A stretch of 64,000 nt of DNA from Setaria digitata (lineage: Eukaryota > Nematoda > Chromadorea > Rhabditida > Setariidae). The stretch is taken from positions 1-64,000 of the forward strand of contig RCAB01000193.1 in assembly GCA_003640385.1 (NCBI GenBank), in the 5' to 3' direction. Under the pieces are notes generated by a model that was not told the DNA's origin, did not search any database, and worked only from the letters and a program-made list of their open reading frames with translations. The number at the start of each line of letters is the position of its first letter. Positions within the stretch are counted from its first letter, which is position 1. Shown here piece after piece: positions 25,513 to 43,192 of this stretch. The translations under genes and the position numbers were made by a program.

Positions 25513-28500
25513 GGAAGTTTAAAAAATGTTTAATGTCACAAACAATTAATAGAAATGATGGAACGCAAAATTTTTATTATTAGAAACAAACGAGGTTAAG
25601 CGAGGTAACAACAAAAGGTCAGAAGCAACTTTGAAATTTGACTAGTAAAAATTCAAATCAAAAGAAAACCCTGCCGTATATATCTTTTCCTCGATTTATG
25701 CATGCAACGTTTGGCATTTGTTTTGTGTACAATTAGTCGCCATTTTCCCTATCGAAATGTGATAATACTCATATACATAAAAATTAAATCTTTAGAAGTG
25801 CATTCAAGGCAGTAGAAGACACTGCAGAAACTTTGTAATAAATTTCAATGAACTTGTGAAAGGACAAAGATCGTCAGCTCCTCCAAACATTAATTGATTT
25901 TGTTTGAGAGCAGTCAATTTGCAGCTGTATCTATCCGTAATATTAACACATTTCAATTTCCCTGTAGCACCGACATACTGTCTATAGAAACAATGAGAAA
26001 CATTTCAGGAAAAATTTCGTCTCTTTCACTGGTTTACACGAATTTTTGCTAGATCTCGATTATGGTCGCCTCTCTCACATGAATCTTTTGAAAATTGAGT
26101 ACACTTAAAAGCTTATGTAACAATTCAAGATCAATTTGTAATGCATACATTAGAAATTATTACTATTTACACTTACAACTCCATTAATTGTCAGCCAGCC
26201 ACAGTTTTAACTTCACAAACTTCAAAGAAGGCACCACTTTGTACTCGCTAGTATGTAAAAGTTTTTCTGGACATTTAACTCTCTTTGGTGTTTGACCAAA
26301 AGAACATACAGAAAACCGAGCATTTTTTCTTTTATCTTTATGAAATGTTTATTGGGTATGATTTTAAGTGGTTCTGTCCTATCAATAACACTAGAAAAAA
26401 AAACTCATCTAGAACATTAGTTCATCATATATAAAACTGATCAGATATACGGCTAGGACCGAATTTTGCTTAGTGAGTTAAGATTAATGCGAAAATCTAA
26501 AAAAAAAAAAAAAAAAAAAGTAGAAAGGATTCGATTCGACCAAAAAAAAAAATGAGTTAGAAATTATGGCCGTAAAGAAAAACTGCGAAAGTTAAAATAA
26601 ATACACACATGTTCAACATCTTTATCTTTACAAACTGCTAGTTTTTACAATTGCCTTATGAGACAAATTTCTTTCAAGATTTGCTTTTAAGACCTTAAAT
26701 ATGTAATGCACCATTTCTGTTACATGGTATCTTTGCTTTCAATGAAGACATAACCCTTAATTTCAGATCACTGTTTTCTCGCTTTCTAAAGATGTTTATA
26801 TGACATGCTGCACAGTCAATAATTACCAACTCGAATCTGTAACACACTTTACTTGATCTATACGATTAGTGGAAAAGTTTCGGAAGTTTTTCTTTTAGAA
26901 CTAAATATTACTGTGAGAAGGTTGAAATTATTTGGTAACCTTTCAAAATTACGTTAAAAATTCAAAAGTAATTCGAGAAGAGAAACAAATAAAGCCACTG
27001 TGGCTGAGACCGGAATGAAAGCGTATAAAATAAATCGGAATGCTCGACAATGATGACAATGAAAGAGATTGATTACTAGAAAGAAAGAATGAATAGTTAA
27101 TTACAGCATAGCCGAAACAGAGAGAGTGAGAGTGAGTGACCGAGCAACAGTTGAGGTCGTATGAACCACTTGTCCACTTATACCCAAACCCATACCCTGA
27201 ACAGACACTATACCATTACCATACGTCAACAACAATGTCACATTTACTGCTGTTGGCTTTTGCTACCAAATAGCGTAGAAAAGTTGGCCAAGTCAGTGCG
27301 CTCACAAGTAGTCATTATTAGTAGCTCATCATTAGTCACTGTCTCGAAGCGTAAAGAACGATCCACAAAGTACGAATGCCAAGATGACAGAGGGTTGTGC
27401 AGTTGTTTAATGATGATATTTTGCAAATTAATTCACTCCTATAAGTTATAAGTTACCTAGAAGATCAAGATTTGACGTAATTCTCATCGCAGAAATAGGA
27501 CGTCAGCACTTTATTTTACCGGAGGCCTGCATGTGTGCGACTGACTTTTTTCTACCCTGATTCGAACTACTAAGATAGGAAATTTCAACTTGAACAATAC
27601 TTACAGTAAAAGAAGGACAAACTATAAACTATAAAAAGAGTATGTCACACAATCCATGAAAAAATTCTTCAATAAAGGCATTTAGAAGGTTAAATCATAT
27701 CTGTTAGCAAACTTTACATGATAGTTGATTTAACCGCAGCAATAGTTCCTTAAATAACAGAGGGAAATGAAACTTGATAGGATAGTGGTGATTGCGAGAG
27801 AAGGCTTTTGTTTATAGTAAATAGTAAAACTATGTATTGCTAGTAACAGTGAAATGAAGGTACTGTGGAAAATAAAACCTTTCGTGTGAGCTCGCTCATT
27901 TCTAACACATCATCACGAATTGCTGAGCGTTATCAAAATTTTTCTGTTGATCTTACTCGGTAGTTTATACAGCAATATCCATTTGCGTTTACATTCTGCA
28001 AATAAGAGAAAATTTTATGAACAATAAATTTAAAAAGTGAATTATGAACATTAATTCACTCATTACTTGTCCTTCATATTTAACTTTCAGAAAAGCCTCA
28101 AAAAAATCATTTTGTCATTTCCTGAATCATAACCAATCATCCCGGTATTACTGATAACAAATTCGTAGCTGGATTTGGTGGGAATTCTTAGAATTAAATC
28201 AAAAAATTTAAGAATGGGAGTGACCCAATACACGATAAATTTTCACCATCTTTCTCCACCTTTAAAAAGTTTTACATTGGCAGATATCCTCTTTTAACCG
28301 AAACTCAGTTTATTCTTACTAGGCATTAATTTGCTATCTTCTACATTATTTAACACACCTAGATCACTAACCAAAAAAAAGATCTGCCTATACGGAACTT
28401 TAGTCCTAACTATTGATCAAGTCTATCTAAAAAATTTTGAAAGCAAGCCATAGGTCCTGAAGAAGTGCCTATGTGTACATGCTTAAAAAATCAAAATTAA

Positions 28501-30018
28501 AAACTGTACATTTTATGAAAAAAAAAAAGAGTTCAAGAATGTCCATGCTTCAGTCCTTCTATAATCGTGTCTTTTTTGAGCTATTTTCTTTGCTTTCGGA
28601 AGCATTCGTTACTGCTTAAAGCACTTTAAAATAAGTGAAATTTCAGCTCCCATTAAAACCTGTTAATATCGCTACGCTTTAAAAATAAAATGCTAATTCA
28701 AAATTTGCGATTCCAAAAAAAAAATATTTACAGAATTAGTTGATGCATCAAAATTCTCATTCTATGCAATCTGAAATTGGTCTTGATTGCCTTTCAAAGA
28801 TGCTTCATGTTTCAGACTTTTGTAGACTGTTCTCCGGCATTTCATGCCATATCCTTTCCAGATTTTCTTAAGCGATCCAGCAGCAGCTAACAAGGCAATA
28901 TAATACTTAATATAACAACATACACTCATATACTGCTAGCGAGAACGTATTTTAAAATGTCGGACACTCCGCCCGTTATCTATTTAAGCACTTGACGATA
29001 TAACCCATAGGATTTCTGATTTACAAGCAATCCCCTACCTCTATCAAAACGAACAACAGGTTTCAAAACGCATTTTTCCTTTTTTAATATAATTTTGGAC
29101 TGCTGAGCTCTCGCCTTGAAAGACAAACTCTTCCCAGCCACTCCACTGAAGAACTAGGATTAGTAGACCAACCTTCAGTCCACTAACAAAATATTATTTG
29201 GTTGTATAAACTTCTGAACAAAACCATCCTTCGTTCAACACTGCCATGGACTACAACTTACAGATCCGAACCGAAGACGACACTCGGCCTTATTCCTAAT
29301 GTAAGATCTCTAATTCCAGGCAAAATCCCTATAGTTCATCACATAATTACAACCTCGCCTACAAATTCTTATAGATCAAAACCAGATAACCACTAATTAT
29401 TTCCTCATCGGCACTGCCATTTTTAATACAATATTTACTGAACACCACTATACATACCTCTTTTCATAACGTATTTACTCTCGAGAAAAGATACTACAAC
29501 ATGGCACGTTAAGTTCCTGAACATTTCTTGAGGATGTAATTCACAGATTTCTTCATGAGAAATCCTTTTTAAGAAGCTGTCCGTACAAATGTAAGGAAAT
29601 TACTTCAAGATGCACTTCTCTTGTTCAGAAAATAACTGAAAATAAATTAACAGGTTAATATTTTCATAGCAACAGAAACAGCATTTATAAAACAATAAAA
29701 AAAAGTTGCAGAAGTATTTCTACAATGCAAATTAAATCCGCTATAAGGACAATTACATGAAAAATTTATGAACATAGAAACCACATATATTTGTCAACAG
29801 AATCAACCACTTCTACTTCTTCAGATAATGTTTTCACACCATGAATAGCAACGAGTAAAAATTAGCACGTACAAATAACTGCCGTCACAAAGGGAGTTTT
29901 TTAATGTCATGTAAACCAAACTAAATATTTGATGCCTCATTTCACTTTTCGTATATTCTCCACTAATAAAACAAACTATAAGAAATTTATAAACATTTTC
30001 CAATCTAGTAATAAGAAA
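25513..30018. other. Gene-free region between laminin 5' end and SEC61 alpha 3' end
   Basis: I find no supportable coding exon in about 4.5 kb. It should hold the laminin promoter and SEC61 alpha 3' UTR. Poly-A runs occur near 26500-26519 and 28520-28530. Around 27120-27140 there is a short GAGAGTGAGAGTGAGTGA purine repeat. Overlapping open frames on both strands at 27161-27451 and one at 29202-29396 (plus) have no recognisable features; a non-coding 5' exon of laminin in this area is possible but not shown. Confidence 0.55.
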
Positions 30019-33510
<3,492 letters not shown>

Positions 33511-33513
<3 letters not shown>

Positions 33514-33517
33514 AACT
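33511..33517 (-). promoter_or_regulatory. SEC61 alpha start codon directly behind an acceptor-like site
   Basis: The minus strand reads TTCACAG, then TT, then ATGGGAA and the donor GTGAGT. The acceptor two bases before the ATG fits SL trans-splicing onto a first coding exon of seven coding bases. The phase (ATG GGA A|TA) gives MGIKFLEF, matching the family N-terminus (MAIKFLE in vertebrates). Confidence 0.72.
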
Positions 33518-35403
33518 GTGAACTGAAGAGCGAAGAAACTAATGTGAATGAGAACAAATTATACAGAAATAAAATATTTGTAGTGAATGAAAATAATCCT
33601 CCCAACGCGCAAGTAACTACTTTCTGAGTATGCTGTCCTGAAATGCACCTTTATGTTACGCGGAAAATATTCTACGTGCGTGTTGTCTCGAGAAAGCGAG
33701 CCATAATCCACGACGAGACACCACCCCAGCACTCCGACAATACTGGATACTTTTAGCCCCTCCATGTAATTAACGTACAGCAACACACTCCCACTCCCAC
33801 ACAACTATTTCATATTGTGCCTGCAAAAAACTGCAATGTTCTCATTACGACAGAATGATACTACTGCAGCTATATATTTCCTGGAGTATCCTCATCTGGT
33901 TCTCCTGTGACTTCCGCTCTCGTTTGTTTTTTTCCAGTAAACCATGGTGATGAAATGACTGTTTCTGGGTGGACGTGGCTTAACATGGAAATCCTAAGCT
34001 GAGCACTTCATATCTGGCTAGATTGAAATTCGTAAACGTTCCCAGATCCAGGTGCTGCCCAGTTGTTTGCGATTGTAACGTTATGGTCTTTAGGTCCAGT
34101 TTTACAGAAGAGTAGAAGGATGCAAGGCCTCGTCAAATACCAAGTTGAATTTAGTAAAAATCGAAATTAGGAATTGTTTGTTTCAGACTTTAGGAAGAAA
34201 AAGTGCTCATTTTGTTTGCTGTGTTTACTGAAGAAGTCTGAAGATCTAAGTTACACGGCTTTCTGAGACCTGATTTATAAATACATTAGCGTTAGTACCG
34301 TCTCTCTGAAAACCTATATTCGTGTCTCTATTTTATTTGCATACTCTCCGATACTGAAGACTGTGTTGGAGACCAAAAGCCTTATCAATTAGGATTTCTT
34401 CAAATTCTGTGACTTCAAAATTTTTCTGGTGGCTTAATAATGCTGATTAAAATAACTTTCCACCTCATTCTCATGATATCGAGATTTTATGCCATCTAGC
34501 AAAATCTTCGGTTTTTAATTTCATTTCATCCGTATGGAATACTACTTTACTCATATCATTGGTGGAAGCTGTTAAAAACCAAATGCGTATTTAGAAATGA
34601 GCAGCTATGTGCTTCGTCCTAGTGAATGAGTTCAACACAGTGTTATGGCTTTCAAATCTTAAAATGATTTTATCCCATTTCCATTATGCTCATTTGTTAA
34701 CAAGGCACTATGGCCACATAAATGCAATAACAATGTATAGTCTTTCAAGCGCTTTTATATATTTATTATTTCTAGTTGAAGAATATCACCAACGGATGCC
34801 AGCTCACGCCAGTTTTCGTTCAGTTCCATCTCCCGGAACTTCTTTGGCGGCGAAGTATTTCTCAAGTTCAAGACAAACATGATTAAAGCAATAACCGATT
34901 GCTAGAAAATGCATCCCTATCGCATAATATTTCAGTGACCTGAAAACAGTTACTAAGATTTCAGGTTAGTATGCAATCAGTTCTTTCATTTGTGCAGCTG
35001 CATGCTTGCACGATCCCTCAATTATAGTTAGAAAAAGTTTAAGATTATGGATAATGTCTAATAGAAAGTCCTGAAGATGTTTCCCAGAATTTTCGAAAAA
35101 ACATAACGGAGAAAGTTCCGTCGAGTCTTTAGTACTGAACACTACCTGCCAGGTAAATGCAGTGTCATTCGTAAAATTCCGTCAAGGGAATTGATACACA
35201 AACGTTTGAAAAAAATAATTCCGATTTCTTTTTGACTCAGAAAGAAAAATACTCCAAAGACTCCTGAAATACAATTTTCAGTGGTACAATTTTTGGACTA
35301 TTTTAAAACACATCTGAAGGCTATGTGTGTATTGCTATTGAACTATTAATGATTTAACAGCTTCTAGCTCTGTATTAAATCCTCATCAATTTTATCTTAA
35401 ATC
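33518..35403. other. Intergenic region between SEC61 alpha and the HHAT-like gene
   Basis: About 1.9 kb with no exon I can support. It should contain the SEC61 alpha promoter or trans-splice region and the 3' end of the HHAT-like gene. The 91-codon frame at 34607-34882 (plus) shows no family feature. Confidence 0.55.
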
Positions 35404-38400
35404 TTAAATTGCAATTTCACCTGGGTTTTGCGTTTGTGCTATCATATGGTAAAAAATCTTGTTCAACGAAAGCTGAGTTACTAAATTCCTTCGGATTGCT
35501 GATGTGTTCATGCTGCCTTCATTCGAAATTTTTACAGCTCTAGATTTCAGAAGAAGGCTCTAATTTCAGTGAAAGTTAATTAACAGAGATCAAGAATTTT
35601 ACCCGGTATAACAGTAGCTATCATGGAAACAGCGATAAATCGTCGTTCCCCTCTGGGTCCTAAAGAGTTCTGAACTTTGCTGTAAAGAGCCGTTTCAGAT
35701 ACTGCTCCTCCAAACCATTCCATGCATATTTCAAGAGTGTTTAGCAGCACCCAGTAAAGATAATTTGAGGAAGTTCCATGCCAGACAAGTACAAAGAGAA
35801 ATACAGTAATCAGTCCTGCGAAACGACGCAGTGCAAAATATTTGCTGCTTAGATCGCCTGACAATGGCATATATACCTGGAACAGCTAGACTCACAAGGT
35901 ATTGGGACGGTTTCCGCCAGCAATACTACATTTAAGCAAAAATTAGACATGGCTCTTTTTTTAGGAATAGAAAAAGGGTGAAATTGGATCAGAAGAAACC
36001 TGTTTCTTGAGGAACACATAAAGGCCTCTATCGAAAGTGCGCCACATCTGCGAATATTTGCTAATACGTGATATACATATGGGTCCAGCTGGTGGTTTCA
36101 TTCCATCAACCGAAGCGAACCAAGACGGAATCCCAAAGATCAACAAATATTTCATATAAAACAATTTACCGTTTATATATGCTACACTCGCTACTGCAAT
36201 AAAAAATAATCCAGAGACATGATAGGAGAATGATTATGACTTAACTACAAATGTAATTTGTAACTATAGTACTATATCAATAATGAATATGACAATAATA
36301 ATAATAGAAGTGAGATGTTAGTAATTAATGGCAGTAATAACTAAAGATGGCATTCCTGAAGCTACTTTGTGTGTATGTTTGAGCCCCTCATATTGAGTTC
36401 ACACTTGTTCCAGATTACCTAGGTTGAATCCCACCACCCATTTAAATTAGTTAGCAGGGAATGTATGACAAAGGTTATTAATTCATGATTGGTGGTTCGC
36501 AAAATCATTTTACTTACACTCATATTCATTCAGAGCACTGAATAACACTGGACTGATGCGAAGAAGTGCGTGAACATAAATGAAATGTAGTATTGTTTCG
36601 AATGCTATAAACCAGACTATGATGCGTACCAAACGTAGCATCAACGGCCTGAAGGAAACGTGACTTCATCTTTTATTTACAAGTATGCTAATTATATGCA
36701 AAGTATACGTTAAAGTTCGAAAAAAAAAAAGTATCCAGGAAGGAAGGTTCTATGCCATTAGATTCTTACTAAAAATTAAAGGTGTGACTCTCACCACCAA
36801 GATGAAAATTGCGTAATGGGAGTAACTTATCAAGTGGAAAATTGGACAATTCCTCTCATGCAATAGTCCAATTTTTATAAATTAGAATGAAAGGGGTTAA
36901 AGAAATACTCGTTTAATGCATGAGAATCATTTTCGTGGATGAAAAAATGAAAGCAGTGGCAATAGGTAAGGTTCAGCTAAAAAATTCTTTTCTGGAGAAT
37001 TTGAGTGTGTACAATGTTATATGAGTAAACAATGTGGATAGTAAACAGCTTGAAATAAATGCGTATCAAAATAATGGTCATAAGACTATTATTTTAACTT
37101 TCGATGGTAAGAAATAAAGTAAAGGAAGGGATTTCAAACTGGATGAGTCTATGATGTTATCACTGTAATTCATTTGGGTGTTTGTTATCAAATAACAAAT
37201 AACAAATTGTAATGCTTGGCACAAGAATAACCTCCAATATACTTTATTCAGGAGTTTAACTAAATACTTTTAAAAAATTTTATTTGTTGGTGTATTAAAG
37301 TTTTATAGATCTCGAGCAAGCAGATGTCGTGCAAAATCAGTTATCGAATTAAATGAATGGCGGATGTATTAATCAGTTATTATCTGTAATTTAAATCTCC
37401 TTAAGTTAGGTGAACTATACTTACCCGTCTAATCAAATAGTCTTTCTTTTGAACAGCTGTTTAATTAGCTGCAAATAAAGGATTTATTGCAAAGATCAGT
37501 AACCTGTAATTCATGCATTTTGAGCGACCACTTTCAATTTCTGTCATTTCTGCATCAAAATCGTTGAATAGAACGATTAGAACAATTGCGTATGGTGGAT
37601 AAAATATGTATTGAGCATAACGAAAAAGTAATGATAAAGTAATGTTTGCATCCTTTGTTCGTGATAAATAAATGCAAAAATTAAGGATCTGCAAAATGAA
37701 AAGTTATTTCATGGAATAAAAAAGCACACCTTACATTATAAACAAAAAAAAAAACATATTATAGGGCTCAGAACAGGAATTTAAATTACAAATGAAACAG
37801 AAAAGTATTAACCTTCACAACGCTGTACAGATAATAATTGAACTCTCTGTAGTAAACATCTTCAATTTTACTGAAATAAACGATAGAATTGATTTTCACC
37901 ATGAATATTATGAGAGTGCACCAGGAAACTAGTTCATTCCGCCAATAATTTGCAATAATACTCATTACGACGGCTAGAGTGAACACAGTCATGACGCAAG
38001 TTGTACTGAAATTCATTCTTTTTTTTACGGCAGTTATTTAAAGCCTTTAACATGGACCTACCACTTTCTGTTGTTCTGTAAGAACAATAATTTGAATTTT
38101 GAAAATGTCTCAAAATTAAAATCTTGATACTTCATGAACAAATTGGATCTCCTTTCAGGCCGCTACCTAACCTTGTGAAGAAAATCTCTGCAGCAATCCA
38201 AAACACCAGCAACAAACATTTCGATAATTGTTTTGGTAAAAGCAGTGGACACATCTTGAACAGCACTGCAATATATATTAAATAAGTGCAGTTTTGGCAA
38301 CTTTCATGAAAGCACACTACTATAAAAGACTGTGTTCTGTGTCAATCAGACTGAAGTACCCATATGTGAAAGATTAATGAGTAGTATTCGGCCCAGCGAT

Positions 38401-38867
38401 CTACTATAGCAAGCCCATTCAAAATCAGCGCTGTCTTTTTCGAAACCATTAAGGTATCTGAAATTATGAGATACTGAAGATACTCATGTTGTTTCTAAAT
38501 TCGATAAGATAATATAAAGGACAATACAAACAGCTTTTACTTCCATATCCAAGTTCTCTTTTTCAGTAGTAAACTGCGCTTAAACTGCTGGTGAAAAGAG
38601 AAAAAATAAACTGAATTCTGTACAAATAGCTTTTTTCCCAGGGTAAGAATATATCCTTCAACAACTAGGAAAAGCTGAAAGACTGAAATGAAGATTTTGC
38701 AATTTAAAACCATACTCGCTAGCTTTCAGACTTAGTTTGATCCGGAAATTGGAAGAGACACTCCAAGCAATATAAAACGCCGCAACGGAATGAGCTATCC
38801 AAACCAAGGAGTAAAATGTTATTTCGATGGCCGGTAAGCGAGCTACCATGCTTCTCCTGCCCAACAT
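35404..38867 (-). CDS. hhat: Hedgehog-acyltransferase-like MBOAT enzyme
   Basis: Multi-pass ER membrane acyltransferase of the HHAT/Skinny-hedgehog/Rasp group, which N-palmitoylates secreted ligands. Exons: 38701-38867, 38360-38457, 38172-38265, 37813-38005, 37504-37688, 36518-36648, 36000-36193, 35603-35876, and a tentative last exon 35404-35537. The total is about 489 residues against about 493 in human HHAT. Visible signatures are KDSADFEW (the family's KKDATDFEW), FIYVHALLRISPVL, YMKYLLIFGIPSWFASVDG, MWRTFDRGLYVFL with the conserved Asp, and FVLVWHGTSSNYLYW with the catalytic His. Uncertain points: the first junction works in frame only with a GC donor at 38699-38700, and the last exon is supported by phase and length but is less hydrophobic than the family's C-terminus. 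Confidence 0.82.
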
Positions 38868-41800
38868 CGTTGCTAGTTTCGGACTATTTTATTCCTCTAG
38901 CATTCCATTATCATACATGTAACAACGACGACTATTTCACGAGCAAAAAAATGCGAGTTATGAAACGAACGTAACGTGCTTCTGTCATTTTCGGTTTGGC
39001 AGTGATTTGCTGCTATGTGGCCCGCTTCCCCTCATACTTGGTTGCATCAACACCTTCCACAAACTGATGAAGTGAAAAGGATAGTTTTGCCCTTAACAGA
39101 GATATGTTACAGATACATGTAGAAGTGAAACGCATGTCAGTTAACAAGAAGGGATTCTCTCCATTCCTTCCTTTATTTATTCACCATTCTTATTAACTGT
39201 AGAAATAAGCATATTTTAAGAGAGAAGTTCTGGTGAGTGAAGTTCCACAATGTCCTCATTTCTACTGTATCACCTAGCTATCACGTAGCTTCCTCTTCCA
39301 CCAATATCATGTAATTGAATACCGTACCTTACCACGTATCTGTGTCGCATAACAATTGGTGTTACCAATTCCACAATATATATGTGAACCATCTAATCCG
39401 ATGGTCAATTAGCACTTGTAGTTGAATTGAACTGGGAGAAGAAAATGAAATTTCATTTCAATTTGGGTTCTGAATTTTGCAAACGGACTCGAAGGGCAAA
39501 GTAGTTATGTGAGAAAAAGTTTAGACGAAAGCAGAACAAAAAAGCGTGGTGACACACCAAAGATGAATAAAACTTCCAGAAAAGCGACAATAAAATGGAG
39601 CCTTGTTGCCCGAAGGATGAAGAATAGAATATAGAGAATGATTCACTGAGTAAAGCAACCACCGATGTGTTTGTTTGTTTGATGACACAACACTTGGCAA
39701 TTCACAGCCATATTGAAGCAAATGGCCCTTGACATGAAGTGGTAGGTAATGTCTAGCTCAAGCGAATGGCTCGATCAGTGATCTGACAGTCAATTCATTG
39801 TAGTCAAAGTGAAGAGATGCATTCACTGGTTGTTCAGCTGATATCATTCGTACTTTTCTACCAGTCAGTTAAAAACAGTCAACTACTAGCAAAGTACTGG
39901 ACCGTCCAGAAATTTAGTCTTCCAAATCCAACAATTTTTTTGATCCGATTTTTGATGAAACGAGCTTTTGCTCACCTTTTTGAGTTACCCAAAGATATCC
40001 GTTTAATGAATTTCTTTGTTTGTTGAGACGTTTTAATTGATTAAATAATGTTAAACGCATCTTGAACATCTGTTTCATTGGTTTCCCAACTATAAGTCCC
40101 AAGAACAGGAAATGCACATAGGTTTTTAAACATATGGCTGAAATATTCACTATCTCCATCGAGCGATTTCTTCAGTTTTTCGCCAGCTTATTTAAATTTC
40201 GCTAATGGCATTTAACATTAATTAACGAATGCGGGCCCTGAATCTAGTCTCTAAACGGAATCTACTTATTTATTATGCCTTCACAGCTGTTAGATTCGTA
40301 AACAGTGAACGATGAAAAAGGTTCAATAGTACTCCATATTTCTTAAGTATCATTTCTCTTCGAATGATGATAACAGCAATAAAAACCTACGGATATGGAA
40401 TACATAATTTCTACAATTAAAAATAATTTCAGTGTTAGTCATGTAATGTTGCAACGCCTTTTTAAAGAAACAAGAGCCAACAGAAAGTTCCTTTTTCTTC
40501 AACAAACGTTCCGCAGCAGCTTGCAGATAATATATGTCATACACAAGCTGTTGCAGTACTGCTGTTCAGCGTTGCAAAATGAAGACTCATGAACTGTCGA
40601 AAGCTTCCTTAACCATTTCAATCAATTTACTTTAAAAAAAAGAAAAACACTTCTCCCCGTCAATCCAATAAGTAATATTTTCAGCGAAAATCTACTTCGG
40701 TGCAAAATCCATGTCAAGTTCATATTTTATTTTATTTACCTATATTTTACGATCTTTTGTTATTGGTGTCTGTGTCGGTCATGCAAAGACAATACACTAA
40801 ATATTAGACAACCTGGAAAAGGTAAAATGAAAGTCACGTCAACAAATTGATGTAGAAGAATGAGATAATTTATTTTAATAAAATGGGTCACTGGAACTGT
40901 CGACTAAAGATATTCATCAGCAAAATATGAAATCATATAGTTAATATGGAAATCATACTGCTTACCTTAACTTCATTATTTACCCAATAATTGAAAATAG
41001 TGACTCTTTTCAGTACTTAGTGTTACCATTTTGCTATTTCTTGAGGAGGAAACTCTAAAATCCTCATGTGACCAAACTATTAAAATTTTTAGAAAAAATC
41101 ACGTATATGCACATTAAATTGAACTTATGATGTCAAAATAGCCAATCATGCCAGCCAGTAGTATTCTAAGCAAACTAATCCCATCTAACCAATGCTGTTA
41201 TAAAAAACAGGTAAATGGCGCTACAAATTTGACCGATAAAAGCGGAGAAATAGACTAATGTCATTTACAACTTCTTTTTTTTTGGGAAAATGACCCGTAT
41301 TTTCGATCTACTTAATAAAATGGCTTAGGGATGAAGTAGAATTGGTGAATAGAACTTCCCCGCAAACAATTCATGACCTAATTAGATAGGAATAAACAAA
41401 AAAAAAAATGAAAATGGTCGTTGAACGAAAGCTGATGATTAGTTTGGAGACGAACAAAGTCCACCAAACTGTTCCACTACTTCAGCTACTTGCTAAATAA
41501 CGTTATTATGCATATTTCCTTTCGAAGCAGTAGTGTCAGTGAAGAACCTTTTTCACAATCACCGCAATAGCAAATTCCACTTAAATCTTTCTCTATTTGG
41601 AACACTAAATCACATGTTGAGGTCATCTTGGCAAGAAAGCTCTTGAACCAGCTTTCACTGATTTAACAGGACTGATTGACTTATTTGAGGGAATTTCAAG
41701 CTTTACCGAAATCATAAAGACCATATTCGCCTGTTTATGTGTAATGTGTTGTGCGTATGAATGAGGATTTTTGAGACAGCCAATTAATAGAAAGAAGTGA

Positions 41801-43192
41801 ACAGCAGAAAGTTACAACCAGATGACACACTATTAAGGTCACGCGATATAACCTCCTCCTCCTCTCCTTCTTCCTCTGACCCGGCTCATGAGATAATGGG
41901 GAAGAAAATGAGACCAACATCCAGCGGATTTCGCAGCCCTGTCGAAATGCGCCACTGCTTCATTCCACTTGTATAGATAGTAATGCCAATTTTTCCTTCA
42001 CTGACTTTATAACGCATAACTTTAAAGACCAAAATATCTGCTATACTGGAAAACTCCGCGTAATGAATGATCTGTTCCCGAATGATAAGAGAAGTCGAAT
42101 CAGTTTTACGTTTATTTTAGTGACAGTAGATGTAGGCAGGAAAAATTTTTCAATATTTTAGAGACAAGGAAATGCATTGCAGGGAAAATTTTTTTTACTT
42201 TTAAAATTTGAGGAAAAAATAGAATTCATTAGGACAAAATCCCTTCACATTTCTTACTTCTGTTTGTAGCTTGTTTAGTCCTTGTACGAATAACAGCGTA
42301 CACTAATTAGTACTCATTTCGGGGTTTTTCAATAGGTCAGATTGCTGAATTAGAGTGAGATCTGATATCAATATAGGAAAGATCAGCTACTTCATCGTAT
42401 GTTTCAGTCTGAGCAAAAATTCTCATCTAACAGTTGGTCTAAAAACACTGACGCCGTCCTTTTTTTCAGGTTCGTCATTTGTATTAGTGAAGAAATTCTT
42501 AGAGTTTTTCTTCATTTCTAGGCTATTCTGATTGAACGGTGACACTTGAAAGCCAGCTATCACAGTTTTATCCCATATACCACCGGTGGGGAGTTTGCAG
42601 TGAGATTAGTATCGCGGGCAACGGTTAGAAATTTGGGAGAAGTACCCGTGCTATCGAGGATTCACCTAACCCTTTGTCATCGATGTTGAGCAATGCATCG
42701 AAGTGCAGATCGCAAGTTGGGAATGACTGATCGTTTTCAGATCGAAGAAAATACGTGATAATAAAAGGCAAGACTCTATTGTTCTGCATCGTAAATACAA
42801 TTTCTCTTCAGTATACGTAAGCAGAAGGCTAAACTGAGGATTTATTAACAGGCCAGAAACACAGACACAGACACACACACACAGACGCACATGAGAGAAA
42901 GAGATAGAAAAAACTATAAAACGATTAATTATACTCACATTTTGAAGTGAATGCAAATCTTTACATTCAGTCACATAAGGAAAGATACACGCAATGAAGG
43001 AATGACGCTAGTGTAAAATTTACTCAAAAGAGCCGGAAATTGTACAGAACAGTTAGCAGTCCAGAAATAACAATTCCAAATCTTGATTTAAGGTTTCAAT
43101 TACAGAATGTTTTCATTAGCTAATTTTTCATTAATTAAAATAATTCAGTTCGGCAGAAAATGCTGAAGCAAACGAAATTTCAGAGACACAAA
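38868..43192. other. Large gene-free region between the HHAT-like and GET2-like genes
   Basis: About 4.3 kb. It probably holds the HHAT-like promoter and the 3' UTR of the GET2-like gene. I scanned both strands for acceptor-exon-donor patterns with protein-like content and found none I can defend. It holds a CA microsatellite at 42857-42890 and a purine-rich stretch (minus strand) near 41840-41900. The open frames at 39817-40026, 40395-40592 (plus), 39914-40159 and 41735-41920 (minus) look random. Confidence 0.5.
42857..42890. repeat. CA-type microsatellite
   Basis: An imperfect run of (CA)n interrupted by CAGA units, followed by a GAGA stretch to about 42910. Confidence 0.85.

Noticed and set aside
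27161..27451. 96-codon open frame (plus) overlapped by a 60-codon frame (minus)
   Set aside because: Neither has a recognisable motif or splice context; overlapping frames on both strands suggest chance.
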